From positions 1,488,001-1,552,000 of the forward strand of contig NZ_CP162412.1 of assembly GCF_040931995.1 (NCBI RefSeq): 64,000 nucleotides of DNA, written 5' to 3'. The notes beneath the pieces were generated by a model that was not told where the DNA came from, ran no database searches, and worked only from the letters and a program-made list of their open reading frames with translations. This stretch comes from Pelagovum sp. HNIBRBA483. Its GTDB lineage: Bacteria > Pseudomonadota > Alphaproteobacteria > Rhodobacterales > Rhodobacteraceae. Both the position numbers and the translations under genes were made by a program. Below, one piece after another: positions 9,488 through 18,282 of the stretch; the first letter of the stretch is position 1, and each line of letters begins with the position of its first letter.

Positions 9488-10468
9488 ATGCGTTATATAA
9501 TCGGTTTTCTTGCTATTGCTCTGTTTGGCAACGTAGCTGCCGCTGAACCACGGTTCTGGGTTCATGAGTGGCCAAATACAGATTTCGCGAGAAGTGCTGT
9601 TCAGAGTTGGGTTGAAATCCGCTCCGGAGGGCCGCCGAAAGACGGAATTCCTGCACTCCTTTCTGTAGACTTTGGCCCTGCCGCGCAGGAGCGTAGTTTG
9701 TCGCCGCGCGAACCTGTCATTACAGTCGAACTGGAGGGTCAAGCCCCAAGGGCGTATCCGGTGCGTTACTTGATGTGGCATGAGATCGCCAATGATACGA
9801 TTGGCGATGTGCCAGTTGCGGTGACGTTCTGCCCGCTCTGCAATTCCGGAATTACCTTTGACCGGCGCACCGATGCAGGGGTTCTGAGTTTCGGGGTGTC
9901 AGGCAAGCTGCGTAATTCCGATATGATTATGTATGACCACCAAACTGAAAGCTGGTGGCAGCAGGCCATCGGTGAAGGGATCGTTGGTGAACTTACCGGC
10001 ATGGAGCTGCAATCTCTACCGAGCTGGATGGAGAGCTGGGAAGTTTTCGTGTCTCGTAATCCGGAAGGGTTGGTGATGCAGCAGCCGGAGGGGCATCTGC
10101 GCAACTATGGCGAGAACCCTTATGTGCGGTATGACAGTTCGGTGCGACCGTTCCTCTATAATGGTGAAGTTCCGCCGCATGATATTCCGGCACTGGCGCG
10201 GGTCGTGCGGGTAGGGGAACGCGCATGGCCGCTCGAGCGGCTCTCGGAAGAGCGGGATATTCGAGAAGAAGGCGTCGTGCTCACATGGGAGATGGGCCAA
10301 GCCTCGGCTCTGGATACCCGTTCGATTGGCGAGGGGCGTGAGGTGGGCAATGTAAGGGTGAAGGATGGCGCAGGAAACGATCTGGCGCATGACATTCTCT
10401 TCGCCTTCGCCTTTCACGCTTTTTGGCCGGACGGGAAATGGATGATCGGCGGCGGCAAACGTGATTGA
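9488..10468 (+). CDS. DUF3179 domain protein, exported
   Basis: 326 residues of a family of unknown function. A signal peptide is clear (MRYIIGFLAIALFGNVAAAEP). DUF3179 hallmarks follow: YPVRYLMWHEIANDTIGDVP, VTFCPLCNSGITFDRR with two cysteines spaced C-x2-C, and GVSGKLRNSDMIMYDHQTESWW. The paired cysteines and conserved histidines could bind a metal, but this is not established. The stop overlaps the longest reading of the next gene. Translation may be limited by the hairpin at 9460-9486. Confidence 0.85.
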   Translation: MRYIIGFLAIALFGNVAAAEPRFWVHEWPNTDFARSAVQSWVEIRSGGPPKDGIPALLSVDFGPAAQERSLSPREPVITVELEGQAPRAYPVRYLMWHEIANDTIGDVPVAVTFCPLCNSGITFDRRTDAGVLSFGVSGKLRNSDMIMYDHQTESWWQQAIGEGIVGELTGMELQSLPSWMESWEVFVSRNPEGLVMQQPEGHLRNYGENPYVRYDSSVRPFLYNGEVPPHDIPALARVVRVGERAWPLERLSEERDIREEGVVLTWEMGQASALDTRSIGEGREVGNVRVKDGAGNDLAHDILFAFAFHAFWPDGKWMIGGGKRD

Positions 10469-10500
10469 CAATCGGTTGTGGCGGCAGTCTTGTCGCCGCG

Positions 10501-11409
10501 ATGAGCCGTAAGACAGAAATAGACCTCTTTGGTGCAACAGCGCTGACTGGATTCGCCATTTTGCTGGCGTTCAATCAGGTTGTTATCAAAGTCACCAATG
10601 GCGGCATCCAGCCAGTATTCTTTGCGGCCCTCCGTTCGTTTGGCGCCTTGTTCTGCCTCTTGCTCTGGCTCCGTTGGCGTGGGGTGAGCCTGCATTTCCC
10701 CAAGGAAACACTGCTCCCCGGTGTGGTGACGGGTGTATTCTTTGCGCTGGAGTTTTTCTTTCTTTTCATTGCCTTGGATTATACGACCGTGGCGCGGTCT
10801 GGGATTATCTTTTATTCGATGCCGGTCTGGCTTGCGCTGGCGGGGCATTTCTTTCTGGCAGACGACCGGCTGACGCCTGCAAAGCTGATCGGATTGATCG
10901 TGGCCTTGTGTGGGGTTGCGTGGGCGCTTTTCGGGCGCGACCCCGAAACCGGCGGGAGCATTTGGGGTGATCTTGCTGCGCTGATAGCAGCCTTTGGCTG
11001 GGCTGGTTTGACCTTGGTGACGAAAGGCTCTGCGTTGAACAAGGTGCGCCCTGAATTGCAGCTCTTGGTTCAGCTGGCCGTCTCAGGGCCGCTTCTACTT
11101 TTACTGTCCTTCTTCATGGGCGATCTCATCCGCGATTTGGGGCCGATCCATTTGGCAGGGCTGGCGTTCCAGATCATTGTGGTGGTGGCGGCGGGTTATG
11201 TTTTCTGGCTTTGGTTGCTGTCGATCTATCCGGCGTCGCGCGTGGCATCGTTCAGCTTTTTGTCGCCGGTCTTCAGCGTGATCATGGGCGGGGGGCTTTT
11301 GGGTGAGGCGCTGTCGGGGGACATCCTCTTTGCGCTGGTTCTTGTCGCGATCGGGATATTCTTGGTGAACCGCCCGCGCAAGAAGACCTATGTGCCGCAG
11401 AACGTTTGA
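10501..11409 (+). CDS. EamA-family (DMT superfamily) transporter
   Basis: 302 residues and about ten hydrophobic helices arranged as two EamA repeats, typical of small-molecule exporters of the drug/metabolite superfamily; substrate unknown. The ATG at 10501 (MSRKTEIDLFGATALTGFAI) was chosen over a TTG at 10465 that overlaps the preceding stop codon. No strong ribosome-binding site is seen. The 3' end overlaps the convergent selO by 22 bases. Confidence 0.85.
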   Translation: MSRKTEIDLFGATALTGFAILLAFNQVVIKVTNGGIQPVFFAALRSFGALFCLLLWLRWRGVSLHFPKETLLPGVVTGVFFALEFFFLFIALDYTTVARSGIIFYSMPVWLALAGHFFLADDRLTPAKLIGLIVALCGVAWALFGRDPETGGSIWGDLAALIAAFGWAGLTLVTKGSALNKVRPELQLLVQLAVSGPLLLLLSFFMGDLIRDLGPIHLAGLAFQIIVVVAAGYVFWLWLLSIYPASRVASFSFLSPVFSVIMGGGLLGEALSGDILFALVLVAIGIFLVNRPRKKTYVPQNV

Positions 11410-12803
11410 GTGACCCTTTCTTCACGGAGAGGAATAGCGGCGAAGGGGCGGGTTGCGTCGGTCAGTTGTGAAAAAGGGGCCGTTACAGCAGCGAGCATGT
11501 TTCTGAACGGTTCGAAATCGCCCGCGACACCTGATTGGATAATCTGTTCGAGCAGATGATTGCGTGGGATGAGCTGCGGATTTGTCCCCTGCATTACGGT
11601 TTCATCAGGTCTAAGGGCGCGCCAACGGGCCTTCCAATCCTCATAGCTGGCATGTCGGTCCAATGGGGCAACGCTTGCGTCGGTTGAAAGGGCGGCAAAT
11701 GTCTGAGTGAAATCGGCTTCGGAGTCTGCCATCAAGGTGAGAAGCTCATTAGAAAGCCGCTCGGTGGCGTCGTCTGCGGCGGAGAAACCCAACTTCGCGG
11801 CAAAGATCTTGCGGCGTTCTGCATCGTAGATGCCGCCAAAGCCATTGATAATCAGCGTAAATTCCTCGACGGCGGCATCCTGATTATCTTCCAGCGGTAT
11901 GAGGGCCGTGGCCAATTGGGCGAGGTTCCAAACCGCAATGCGCGGTTGATTGCCGTACGCATAGCGGCCTTGACGATCAATCGAAGAGAAGACCTTCGCG
12001 ACATTGTATTCGTCGAGAAAAGCGCAAGGGCCAAAATCGATTGTCTCACCCGACACGGTCATGTTGTCGGTGTTCATGACGCCGTGAACAAATCCCACAC
12101 CGATCCATTTGGCGATCAGCTTGGCTTGGCGTTCGACGATCATGCGTAGGAGATCCGCGACAGTGCCTGCCGATGGATAATGGCGTGCGGTTACATGGTC
12201 AGTTAGTGCTTGAAGGGCTTCTCTGTCTTGGCGCGCTGCAAAATACTGGAATGTACCGACCCGGATATGGCTGGACGCGACGCGCGTGAGTATGGCCCCG
12301 GGCAATATGGCATCCCTATAGACCGGATCGCCTGTCGTCACAGCTGCCAAAGCGCGGGTTGTGGGAATGCCGAGAGCATGCATCGCTTCGCTGACGATGT
12401 ACTCGCGCAGTACCGGCCCGAGCCATGCTCTCCCGTCTCCCGAGCGCGAAAACGGGGTGCGGCCGCTGCCCTTGAGCTGCATATCGAAGCGCTGGCCGTC
12501 CGGCGCGACGACTTCACCCAGAAGCACAGCGCGCCCGTCGCCGAGTTGAGGGTTCCAATTGCCAAACTGGTGGCCGGCATAGGCTTGGGCCAATGGCGGA
12601 TGGGTTCCATCGACCTGATTGCCCGAAAGGAGCACCAAGCCATCGGGGCTTTGGAGTGTTTCTTTATCGAGCCCGAGGCGCTCTGCCAATGCGTCGTTAA
12701 ACTGGATAAAAGCCGGTTTCGAAACCGGCGTCGGCGCGACGAAGGCAAACATCTGCTCCGGCAGGCGGGCATAGCTTGTATCGAATGGAAGGGGCAATGT
12801 CAT
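11388..12803 (-). CDS. selO: SelO protein adenylyltransferase (YdiU family)
   Basis: A pseudokinase-fold enzyme that transfers AMP to Ser/Thr/Tyr of target proteins in redox stress responses. The 471 residues match the family length. Seen are YAGHQFGNWNPQLGDGRA, LKGSGRTPFSRSGDGRAWLG, the catalytic-loop-like VHGVMNTDNMTVSGETIDFG and GPCAFLDEY. The protein ends TFCGT, with the C-terminal cysteine where eukaryotic SelO carries selenocysteine. That tail is encoded in the overlap with the EamA gene. It starts at ATG 12803, 31 bases downstream of the GNAT gene on the same strand. Confidence 0.93.
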   Translation of the reverse strand: MTLPLPFDTSYARLPEQMFAFVAPTPVSKPAFIQFNDALAERLGLDKETLQSPDGLVLLSGNQVDGTHPPLAQAYAGHQFGNWNPQLGDGRAVLLGEVVAPDGQRFDMQLKGSGRTPFSRSGDGRAWLGPVLREYIVSEAMHALGIPTTRALAAVTTGDPVYRDAILPGAILTRVASSHIRVGTFQYFAARQDREALQALTDHVTARHYPSAGTVADLLRMIVERQAKLIAKWIGVGFVHGVMNTDNMTVSGETIDFGPCAFLDEYNVAKVFSSIDRQGRYAYGNQPRIAVWNLAQLATALIPLEDNQDAAVEEFTLIINGFGGIYDAERRKIFAAKLGFSAADDATERLSNELLTLMADSEADFTQTFAALSTDASVAPLDRHASYEDWKARWRALRPDETVMQGTNPQLIPRNHLLEQIIQSGVAGDFEPFRNMLAAVTAPFSQLTDATRPFAAIPLREERVTQTFCGT

Positions 12804-12834
12804 AAAGCAGAAATGGGGTCATGCGCAGCGTTTT

Positions 12835-13284
12835 CTAGAGCAAATCGGAAAGAATGCGGGTCTGATCCTCAATTTTCCAGCCAAGCTTTTCGCAAAACCG
12901 GCGCGCTCGGACGTCTTGGATATTGACCCGCGCATGAAATGCTTTCAGCCCTGCCTTCGTGAGGCTGACGGCAATCGCATTGGTTACCTCCTTGGCAATG
13001 CCGCGATTGCGCACCGAGGGGCGAATGAAAATCTCGTCAAGCCACGCTTCGCGGCCGCCGAGCGAACGGCTCCAGCCAAAGGTCACGAGCACATAGCCAA
13101 GCGGCGAGCGGCGCGGGCCGATGAGCCAGATTGCCCCATGCGGTTGACCTTCCAAGAGCGGCTGGACGGATTCTGCGAGCTGCACGTTATCAGTGGAATT
13201 CCGGCGCTCTTCGTCATGACGTTGCAGGAGCGGGAGTAGGGCGTCGATATCCGCAGTCGTGGCTAGGCTGATTGCTGTGCTCAA
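12835..13284 (-). CDS. GNAT-family N-acetyltransferase
   Basis: 149 residues with the acetyl-CoA-binding motif IFIRPSVRNRGIAKEV (R/Q-x2-G-x-G/A type) and the C-terminal segment ARRFCEKLGWKIEDQTRIL. Its ATG overlaps the stop of the nucleoside hydrolase by 4 bases, so the two are co-translated. The acceptor is unknown. Confidence 0.85.
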   Translation of the reverse strand: MSTAISLATTADIDALLPLLQRHDEERRNSTDNVQLAESVQPLLEGQPHGAIWLIGPRRSPLGYVLVTFGWSRSLGGREAWLDEIFIRPSVRNRGIAKEVTNAIAVSLTKAGLKAFHARVNIQDVRARRFCEKLGWKIEDQTRILSDLL

Positions 13285-14222
13285 AGCCGTCCTATCCTTT
13301 CAACGAGGAGATCATAAAATCCATCTGCGTCCAGATCCCCTATGAACAGCGCATTTTCGGGTTTGCCGGTAACGCGCCACCAATCTGCAACCGTCATTCC
13401 CCGCGTCAAAGGCGAATTGGTTTCAATCTCGACGTTGATATTTCTGCCTGAGAATAACTCGGGCCGGAGCAGGTAGGCGATGACGCAGGGGTCATGCAGC
13501 GGAGCGCCTTCGGAGCCATATTTCTCCATATCGAAACGTTCAAAAAAATCGGTCCACGCTGCAACCATGTCGCCAGCCTTGGTCCCAAGTGAACGGAAGC
13601 GATCGATGCGGGCACGCGTTGTCAGCGCCTTATGCGTAACGTCGAGCGGCATAACGGTAATCGGGCGGCCGCATGCGAAAACTACTGCCGCGGCTTCCGG
13701 ATCGACATAGATGTTAAATTCGGCTGCTGGCGTAATATTGCCTACCTCGAAATAGGCGCCACCCATCAAGACGATTTCTTGCACGCGCGGAACGATGTCC
13801 GGTGCCTTGCGGAAGGCCATTGCGATATTTGTCAGCGGCCCGAGGGGGCAGAGTGTTACCGTGCCTGACTGTTCATTGCGTAATGTGTCGATAATGAAGT
13901 CAACAGCATGCTGTTGCTGTAAAGGCATCACGGGGTCATCGAGTTTTGGTCCGTCCAACCCGGTTTTACCGTGGACATGCTCTGCCGTCACAAGCGGTTG
14001 CATCATCGGTGCCTCGCAACCCGCAAAAACGCGCGTTTCAGGCTTTCCGGCGAGCTCGCAAATAATCCGCGCATTTTTCTGAGTGAGCGCGAGAGGTACA
14101 TTTCCTGCCACGGCTGTTACGCCGAGAACGTCAATCTCCTCTGGGCATGCGAGCGCAAGGAGAATGGCTACGGCATCGTCCTGTCCGGGATCGGTGTCGA
14201 TAATGATTTTGCGGGGGGTCAT
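13281..14222 (-). CDS. Nucleoside hydrolase (inosine/uridine-preferring family)
   Basis: Hydrolyses the N-glycosidic bond of nucleosides to free base and ribose. The 313 residues begin with the Ca-binding aspartate cluster IIIDTDPGQDDAVAIL (DTDPGxDD). Further family segments are TLCPLGPLTNIAMA, VLMGGAYFEVGNITP with AEFNIYVDPEAA, and LHDPCVIAYLL. It heads a two-gene unit with the GNAT gene. Substrate preference cannot be read from sequence. Confidence 0.92.
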   Translation of the reverse strand: MTPRKIIIDTDPGQDDAVAILLALACPEEIDVLGVTAVAGNVPLALTQKNARIICELAGKPETRVFAGCEAPMMQPLVTAEHVHGKTGLDGPKLDDPVMPLQQQHAVDFIIDTLRNEQSGTVTLCPLGPLTNIAMAFRKAPDIVPRVQEIVLMGGAYFEVGNITPAAEFNIYVDPEAAAVVFACGRPITVMPLDVTHKALTTRARIDRFRSLGTKAGDMVAAWTDFFERFDMEKYGSEGAPLHDPCVIAYLLRPELFSGRNINVEIETNSPLTRGMTVADWWRVTGKPENALFIGDLDADGFYDLLVERIGRL

Positions 14223-14286
14223 GACTCGCTCCGTTTGGTTGGAGCGAGAGTGCTGGACTGGCGCGTCGGACGCAAGGGCGCGATCG

Positions 14287-14496
14287 CTAGATCCTGTCGT
14301 GCTGGCGCAGTTCCGCGTGCAGTTTGGGCGTCAGCGGATGGTTCATTTCCAAGCCGAAGATGTAGGCATGGGTCAAGTAGAAGCAGGACGCATCAACGGA
14401 ATTAGCTGTGCGTCCTGCCTCGGCATATAATTCGACCAAGGCATGCCGATCGTCGCGCACATGCGCGTCCAGCAGGCGTTCGTCGAGATCACTCAT
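14287..14496 (-). CDS. Small protein of unknown function, coupled to the Rieske oxygenase gene
   Basis: 69 residues (MSDLDERLLDAHVRDDRHALVELY...), acidic/helical at the N terminus, with one cysteine and no signal peptide or membrane segment. The family is not recognised. Its ATG overlaps the stop of the upstream Rieske oxygenase gene by 4 bases, the mark of translational coupling, so it probably works with that enzyme. The reading frame is intact. Confidence 0.7.
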   Translation of the reverse strand: MSDLDERLLDAHVRDDRHALVELYAEAGRTANSVDASCFYLTHAYIFGLEMNHPLTPKLHAELRQHDRI

Positions 14497-15647
14497 ACGG
14501 ATTGCCGGTGCTCCTCAAACTTGCCTGCGACCCAGTCATGGAAACAATGCGTCGGCCCATCCATCGCAGGGCTGAAGCGCCCGCCATCGAAATGCGGCGC
14601 AAGGCGGCCTTTCTGCATTCCCTCAACGACAAAAACATCCTCTTCGAAAACGGTTTTCCAAAGGGCTGCGTTCTTGGCGCGCATGCCTTCGTCAGTGTTC
14701 GGTTGCGAATAGTAGAGGTGGATATGTTCTACGGTTCTGTCCTGCGCTTTGGGCTCAAGGATGATTGCGAATGCGTGATCGCGCTGAACGCCGAGAAGCA
14801 CGTTGGGATACACAGCGACATATTCTGCGCCTTCATCCCATTTCTCAGAAAGGTTCGGGAAATCAGGGAACACTTCTTCGTTCACGCCGCGTAACTGGCG
14901 GTAAACAAGCGTGCCTTGACCGGAATACTGACCTTTCGCCTCGATATGATAGTGGTCTTCAAGGCGGGAATAGCTGTTCAAACCGGGATGTACCCAAGGA
15001 AGGTGATAGCTTTCGCAGTAGTTTTCGACCGCGAGCTTCCAATTCGTTTGAACATCAAGGTGGAAGAAGCTGTCTGCGCCGCCGTGGTAGAGTGGTTGTT
15101 CATGTTCGGACCAGCGGGCGATGAGATCGGCATGGACCTCTTCAAATGGTGCGGCACTGCCATCGACATTGATGAAAACGACATCTCGCCAGATATGACT
15201 GCGCACCTCAATCAGGCCCAGATCTTCTTTGACGATTGCTTCGTGTTTATTCTGACCCGGTCCTCCAACATGGGGCGTCGAGACGAGACGACCATCCGTG
15301 CTATAGCACCACGAGTGGTAGGGGCAGCGGATGGCGCCTTCGATCTTTCGTGGCTCCTGAACAAGGATCATACCGCGGTGGCGGCAAATGTTTTGAAAGA
15401 CGCGAACTTCGCCGCTGCGGTCGCGCACGAGCAGAAGTGGCATGCCCAGGAATTCGATCGGCTTCGCATCGCCATTTTCAGGCACATCGGCGGCGACGGC
15501 GAGGCCGGCCCAAGAGGCAAAGAGAACAGCCTTTTTCTCCTCCTCCCAAACGGTCGGGTCGACGTAATATGCGTTTGGCAGTCCTTGCGCGGTATCAACG
15601 CTGCGGCGAACCGCTGACAGATCGCTATCAGGAATATCTTTTGCCAT
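14493..15647 (-). CDS. Rieske [2Fe-2S] aromatic-ring-hydroxylating-type oxygenase, alpha subunit
   Basis: 384 residues. The ATG at 15647 has GGAGG 8 bases upstream; the frame extends 10 codons further without support. The Rieske cluster ligands are visible in CRHRGM (C-x-H) and CPYHSW (C-x2-H). The mononuclear iron site follows as NYCESYHLPWVHPGL, in the usual two-histidine/one-aspartate layout. Related proteins include GbcA-type demethylating oxygenases for quaternary amines as well as aromatic dioxygenases; the substrate is not decided. No reductase or ferredoxin gene is next to it. Confidence 0.87.
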   Translation of the reverse strand: MAKDIPDSDLSAVRRSVDTAQGLPNAYYVDPTVWEEEKKAVLFASWAGLAVAADVPENGDAKPIEFLGMPLLLVRDRSGEVRVFQNICRHRGMILVQEPRKIEGAIRCPYHSWCYSTDGRLVSTPHVGGPGQNKHEAIVKEDLGLIEVRSHIWRDVVFINVDGSAAPFEEVHADLIARWSEHEQPLYHGGADSFFHLDVQTNWKLAVENYCESYHLPWVHPGLNSYSRLEDHYHIEAKGQYSGQGTLVYRQLRGVNEEVFPDFPNLSEKWDEGAEYVAVYPNVLLGVQRDHAFAIILEPKAQDRTVEHIHLYYSQPNTDEGMRAKNAALWKTVFEEDVFVVEGMQKGRLAPHFDGGRFSPAMDGPTHCFHDWVAGKFEEHRQSV

Positions 15648-15749
15648 CGAAGCCTCCGGAAATTGAGTCTCTCTCAACTATCACGGAGGGTGCGCGTTCT
15701 ATATTCCAGTCGCGACCTGCACTTTCATTACCGCGACCTGTCGTTTGGC

Positions 15750-16313
15750 TTATTCAGTGCCCCGCGAAAGGGCCGCGACGCCGGTGCGGGCTGTCTCAAC
15801 GAGGCCAAGTGGCCGCATGAGTTCCGCGAATGCGTCGATTTTGTCTGAGGGGCCGGTGATTTCGAATACGAAGCTCTCAAGCGTCGAATCGACAACATTT
15901 GCGCGGAAAATTTCTGCAAGCCTGAGGGCTTCAATACGCGCGTCGCCGGTGCCGGCAACTTTCAGCAAGGCAAGCTCACGCTCGACTGCTGGGCCTTCTG
16001 CGGTGAGATCGTGAACATCGTGCACAGGAACAATACGGCCGAGTTGCGCATGAATTTGCGCGATCACTTGCGGTGTTCCGGTGGTCACGATTGTGATGCG
16101 GCTGAGGTGGCCTGCGTGATCCACCTCGGCAACGGTCAGGCTTTCGATGTTGTAGCCACGCCCAGAAAAGAGGCCAATGACACGCGCGAGCACGCCGGGC
16201 TCGTTTTCGACCAGGACCGCGAGTGTATGGCGCTCTACTTCTTCGCTAAAATTGGGGCGAAGATTATAGGCTGAATGGCTCGTGGAGCCTTTTTTGATAC
16301 GGAGTGCGGACAT
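15750..16313 (-). CDS. ilvN: Acetolactate synthase, small regulatory subunit
   Basis: 187 residues. The N-terminal ACT domain (HTLAVLVENEPGVLARVIGLFSGRGYNI) binds valine and confers feedback inhibition on the large subunit; a second ACT-like domain follows (LALLKVAGTGDARIEAL...). It lies 46 bases after the large-subunit gene on the same strand, and both are expected to be controlled by the attenuator upstream of that gene. Confidence 0.95.
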   Translation of the reverse strand: MSALRIKKGSTSHSAYNLRPNFSEEVERHTLAVLVENEPGVLARVIGLFSGRGYNIESLTVAEVDHAGHLSRITIVTTGTPQVIAQIHAQLGRIVPVHDVHDLTAEGPAVERELALLKVAGTGDARIEALRLAEIFRANVVDSTLESFVFEITGPSDKIDAFAELMRPLGLVETARTGVAALSRGTE

Positions 16314-16359
16314 CTTATCTGCCTTATCTAGTCAACTCTTTGGAGGAAGGGCGCGCGGG

Positions 16360-18111
16360 TTAGACCAACACCGCGCCTCCAGCCTGAATAGCGCCTTCTG
16401 TGGACGCATCGCCCAACAGCATTTCATTATGCGGCTTGCCTGATGGGATCATCGGGAAGCAATTTTCATGTTTTTCGACGAGGCAGTCGAAAAGAACCGG
16501 ACCGTCATAGTCCAACATTTCCATGATCGCGTCATCGAGGTCTTTGGGATCTTTGCACAGGATACCCTTCGCTCCGAATGCTTCCGCCAGTTTGGTGAAA
16601 TCGGGCAGAGCCTCCGACCATGATTGCGAATAGCGCTCGCCGTGCAGCAGTTGCTGCCACTGACGTACCATGCCCAAACGCTCGTTGTTAAGGATGAACT
16701 GTTTCACCGGCAGGCGGTACTGCACAGCGGTGCCCAACTCTTGCATATTCATGAGCCAAGACGCTTCGCCGGCGACGTTGATCACCAATGCGTCGGGATG
16801 GGCCAGTTGCACACCGATGGACGCGGGGAAGCCGTAGCCCATCGTCCCGAGGCCGCCGGAGGTCATCCAGCGGTTCGGGTCTTCAAAGCCAAGATATTGA
16901 GCCGCCCACATCTGGTGCTGACCCACCTCTGTGGTGATGTAACGGTCGTGTCCTTTGGTCAGTGCTTCTAGCCGTTGCAGCGCATATTGCGGCTTAATGA
17001 CCGTGTCCGAGTTGCGATAGTTCAGGCACTCGACTGCCTTCCACTCGTTGATTTTCGCCCACCATTTCGCGAGGTTTTCTTTGTCGGTGACGCGCCCGCG
17101 CGATTTCCAGACCTTTAACAAGTCTTCGAGCACATGAGCGACGTCGCCGAGGATCGGGATGTCCACATGGATGACCTTGTTGATCGACGATGCGTCGATG
17201 TCGATATGCGCTTTCTTGGATTTCGGCGAGAATTCAGAAATCAGGCCGGTGATACGGTCGTCAAATCGCGCCCCGATGTTGATCATCAGATCGCAGTCAT
17301 GCATCGCCATATTGGCTTCATAAAGCCCATGCATGCCCAGCATGCCGAGCCATTTCTCACCAGAGGCGGGGTAAGCACCCAAGCCCATCAGGGTGGACGT
17401 GATCGGGAAGCCTGTTGCGTCAACGAGTTCGCGCAGCAGTTGGCTCGCTGCATCACCGGAATTGATGACGCCGCCACCCGTGTAGAATATTGGGCGCTTC
17501 GCCTTTTCCATTGCCTTGGCCAGCTCGGTGATGGCGTCGATATCGCCCTTCAGTTGTGGTTGGTAATGGCTCTTGGTTTTGGTCTTTTCGGTGTAGGTGC
17601 CAGTTGCGAACTGAACGTCCTTGGGGATGTCAACAAGAACAGGACCCGGCCGCCCCGACGTGGCCACATGGAACGCTTCATGAATGACCTTGGGGAGGTA
17701 ATCAGTTTCTTTCACGAGCCAGTTATGCTTTGTGCAAGGGCGGGTGATGCCAACGGTATCGGCCTCTTGGAACGCATCCGAGCCGATCATGAACGTGGGA
17801 ACCTGACCAGTAAGAACGATGATCGGGATCGAGTCGAGGAGCGCATCCGTCAGGCCTGTGACTGCATTCGTCGCCCCCGGACCGGAAGTAACCAAAGCAA
17901 CGCCCGGCTTGCCGGTCGAGCGGGCATAACCTTCTGCCGCGTGAATGGCGCCTTGTTCATGGCGCACCAATACATGCTTGATGTCATTTTGCTGAAAGAT
18001 CTCGTCGTAGATAGGTAGGACAGCACCGCCGGGGTATCCGAATACCGTGTCCACACCCTGATCTTTCAGGGCTTGAACTACCATTTTCGCTCCGGTCATC
18101 TGACGTGTCAT
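16360..18111 (-). CDS. ilvB: Acetolactate synthase, large catalytic subunit
   Basis: Condenses pyruvate with pyruvate or 2-oxobutyrate in valine, leucine and isoleucine synthesis, using TPP, FAD and Mg. 583 residues from ATG 18111 (MTRQMTGAKMVVQALKDQG), preceded by AAGGAA; the longer frame to 18180 runs back through the attenuator and is rejected. Seen are FGYPGGAVLPIYDE with the TPP glutamate region RHEQGAIHAAEGYAR, GPGATNAVTGLTDA and the C-terminal TPP motif AGEASWLMNMQE...LNNERLGM, where the usual GD is GE. A leader peptide and terminator lie directly upstream. Confidence 0.96.
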   Translation of the reverse strand: MTRQMTGAKMVVQALKDQGVDTVFGYPGGAVLPIYDEIFQQNDIKHVLVRHEQGAIHAAEGYARSTGKPGVALVTSGPGATNAVTGLTDALLDSIPIIVLTGQVPTFMIGSDAFQEADTVGITRPCTKHNWLVKETDYLPKVIHEAFHVATSGRPGPVLVDIPKDVQFATGTYTEKTKTKSHYQPQLKGDIDAITELAKAMEKAKRPIFYTGGGVINSGDAASQLLRELVDATGFPITSTLMGLGAYPASGEKWLGMLGMHGLYEANMAMHDCDLMINIGARFDDRITGLISEFSPKSKKAHIDIDASSINKVIHVDIPILGDVAHVLEDLLKVWKSRGRVTDKENLAKWWAKINEWKAVECLNYRNSDTVIKPQYALQRLEALTKGHDRYITTEVGQHQMWAAQYLGFEDPNRWMTSGGLGTMGYGFPASIGVQLAHPDALVINVAGEASWLMNMQELGTAVQYRLPVKQFILNNERLGMVRQWQQLLHGERYSQSWSEALPDFTKLAEAFGAKGILCKDPKDLDDAIMEMLDYDGPVLFDCLVEKHENCFPMIPSGKPHNEMLLGDASTEGAIQAGGAVLV

Positions 18112-18153
18112 CGCTCTTTTCCTTATCTTGACGTCGTCTTTACTAACAAAAAA

Positions 18154-18176
18154 GCCCTCGGCGGTTGTCCGAGGGC
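18154..18176 (-). terminator. Attenuator terminator of ilvB-ilvN
   Basis: On the minus strand GCCCTCGG (18176-18169) pairs with CCGAGGGC (18161-18154) around a 7-base loop, followed at once by six T. It lies between the leader peptide and ilvB. Its left arm overlaps the right arm of the antiterminator (18183-18174), so only one of the two can form. Confidence 0.9.
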
Positions 18177-18218
18177 GCATGGGGTTCCGAATGGAATACC
18201 GTTACCGGCCCATGCGCC
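18174..18218 (-). promoter_or_regulatory. Antiterminator of the ilvB attenuator
   Basis: GGCGCATGGG (18218-18209), inside the last codons of the leader peptide, is perfectly complementary to CCCATGCGCC (18183-18174). A ribosome paused at the Val/Leu codons leaves the left arm free to pair and blocks the terminator. A ribosome that reaches the leader stop codon covers it and lets the terminator form. Confidence 0.85.
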
Positions 18219-18249
18219 ATTTTCCCACTACTAGGAGTACGTCTGTCAT
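18202..18249 (-). CDS. Branched-chain amino acid leader peptide of ilvBN (15 aa)
   Basis: ATG-initiated 15-residue peptide MTDVLLVVGKWRMGR followed by TAA. Five consecutive codons (GTA CTC CTA GTA GTG) read Val-Leu-Leu-Val-Val, the amino acids made by the downstream pathway. GAAGG lies about 9 bases before the ATG. The TGG CGC ATG GG stretch at its end doubles as the antiterminator arm. No isoleucine codon is present, so control should answer to valine and leucine charging. It is too short for ordinary gene callers. Confidence 0.88.
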   Translation of the reverse strand: MTDVLLVVGKWRMGR

Positions 18250-18282
18250 CCCCGAAAGCCTTCAGTTTGTCGCGAAACCTTA

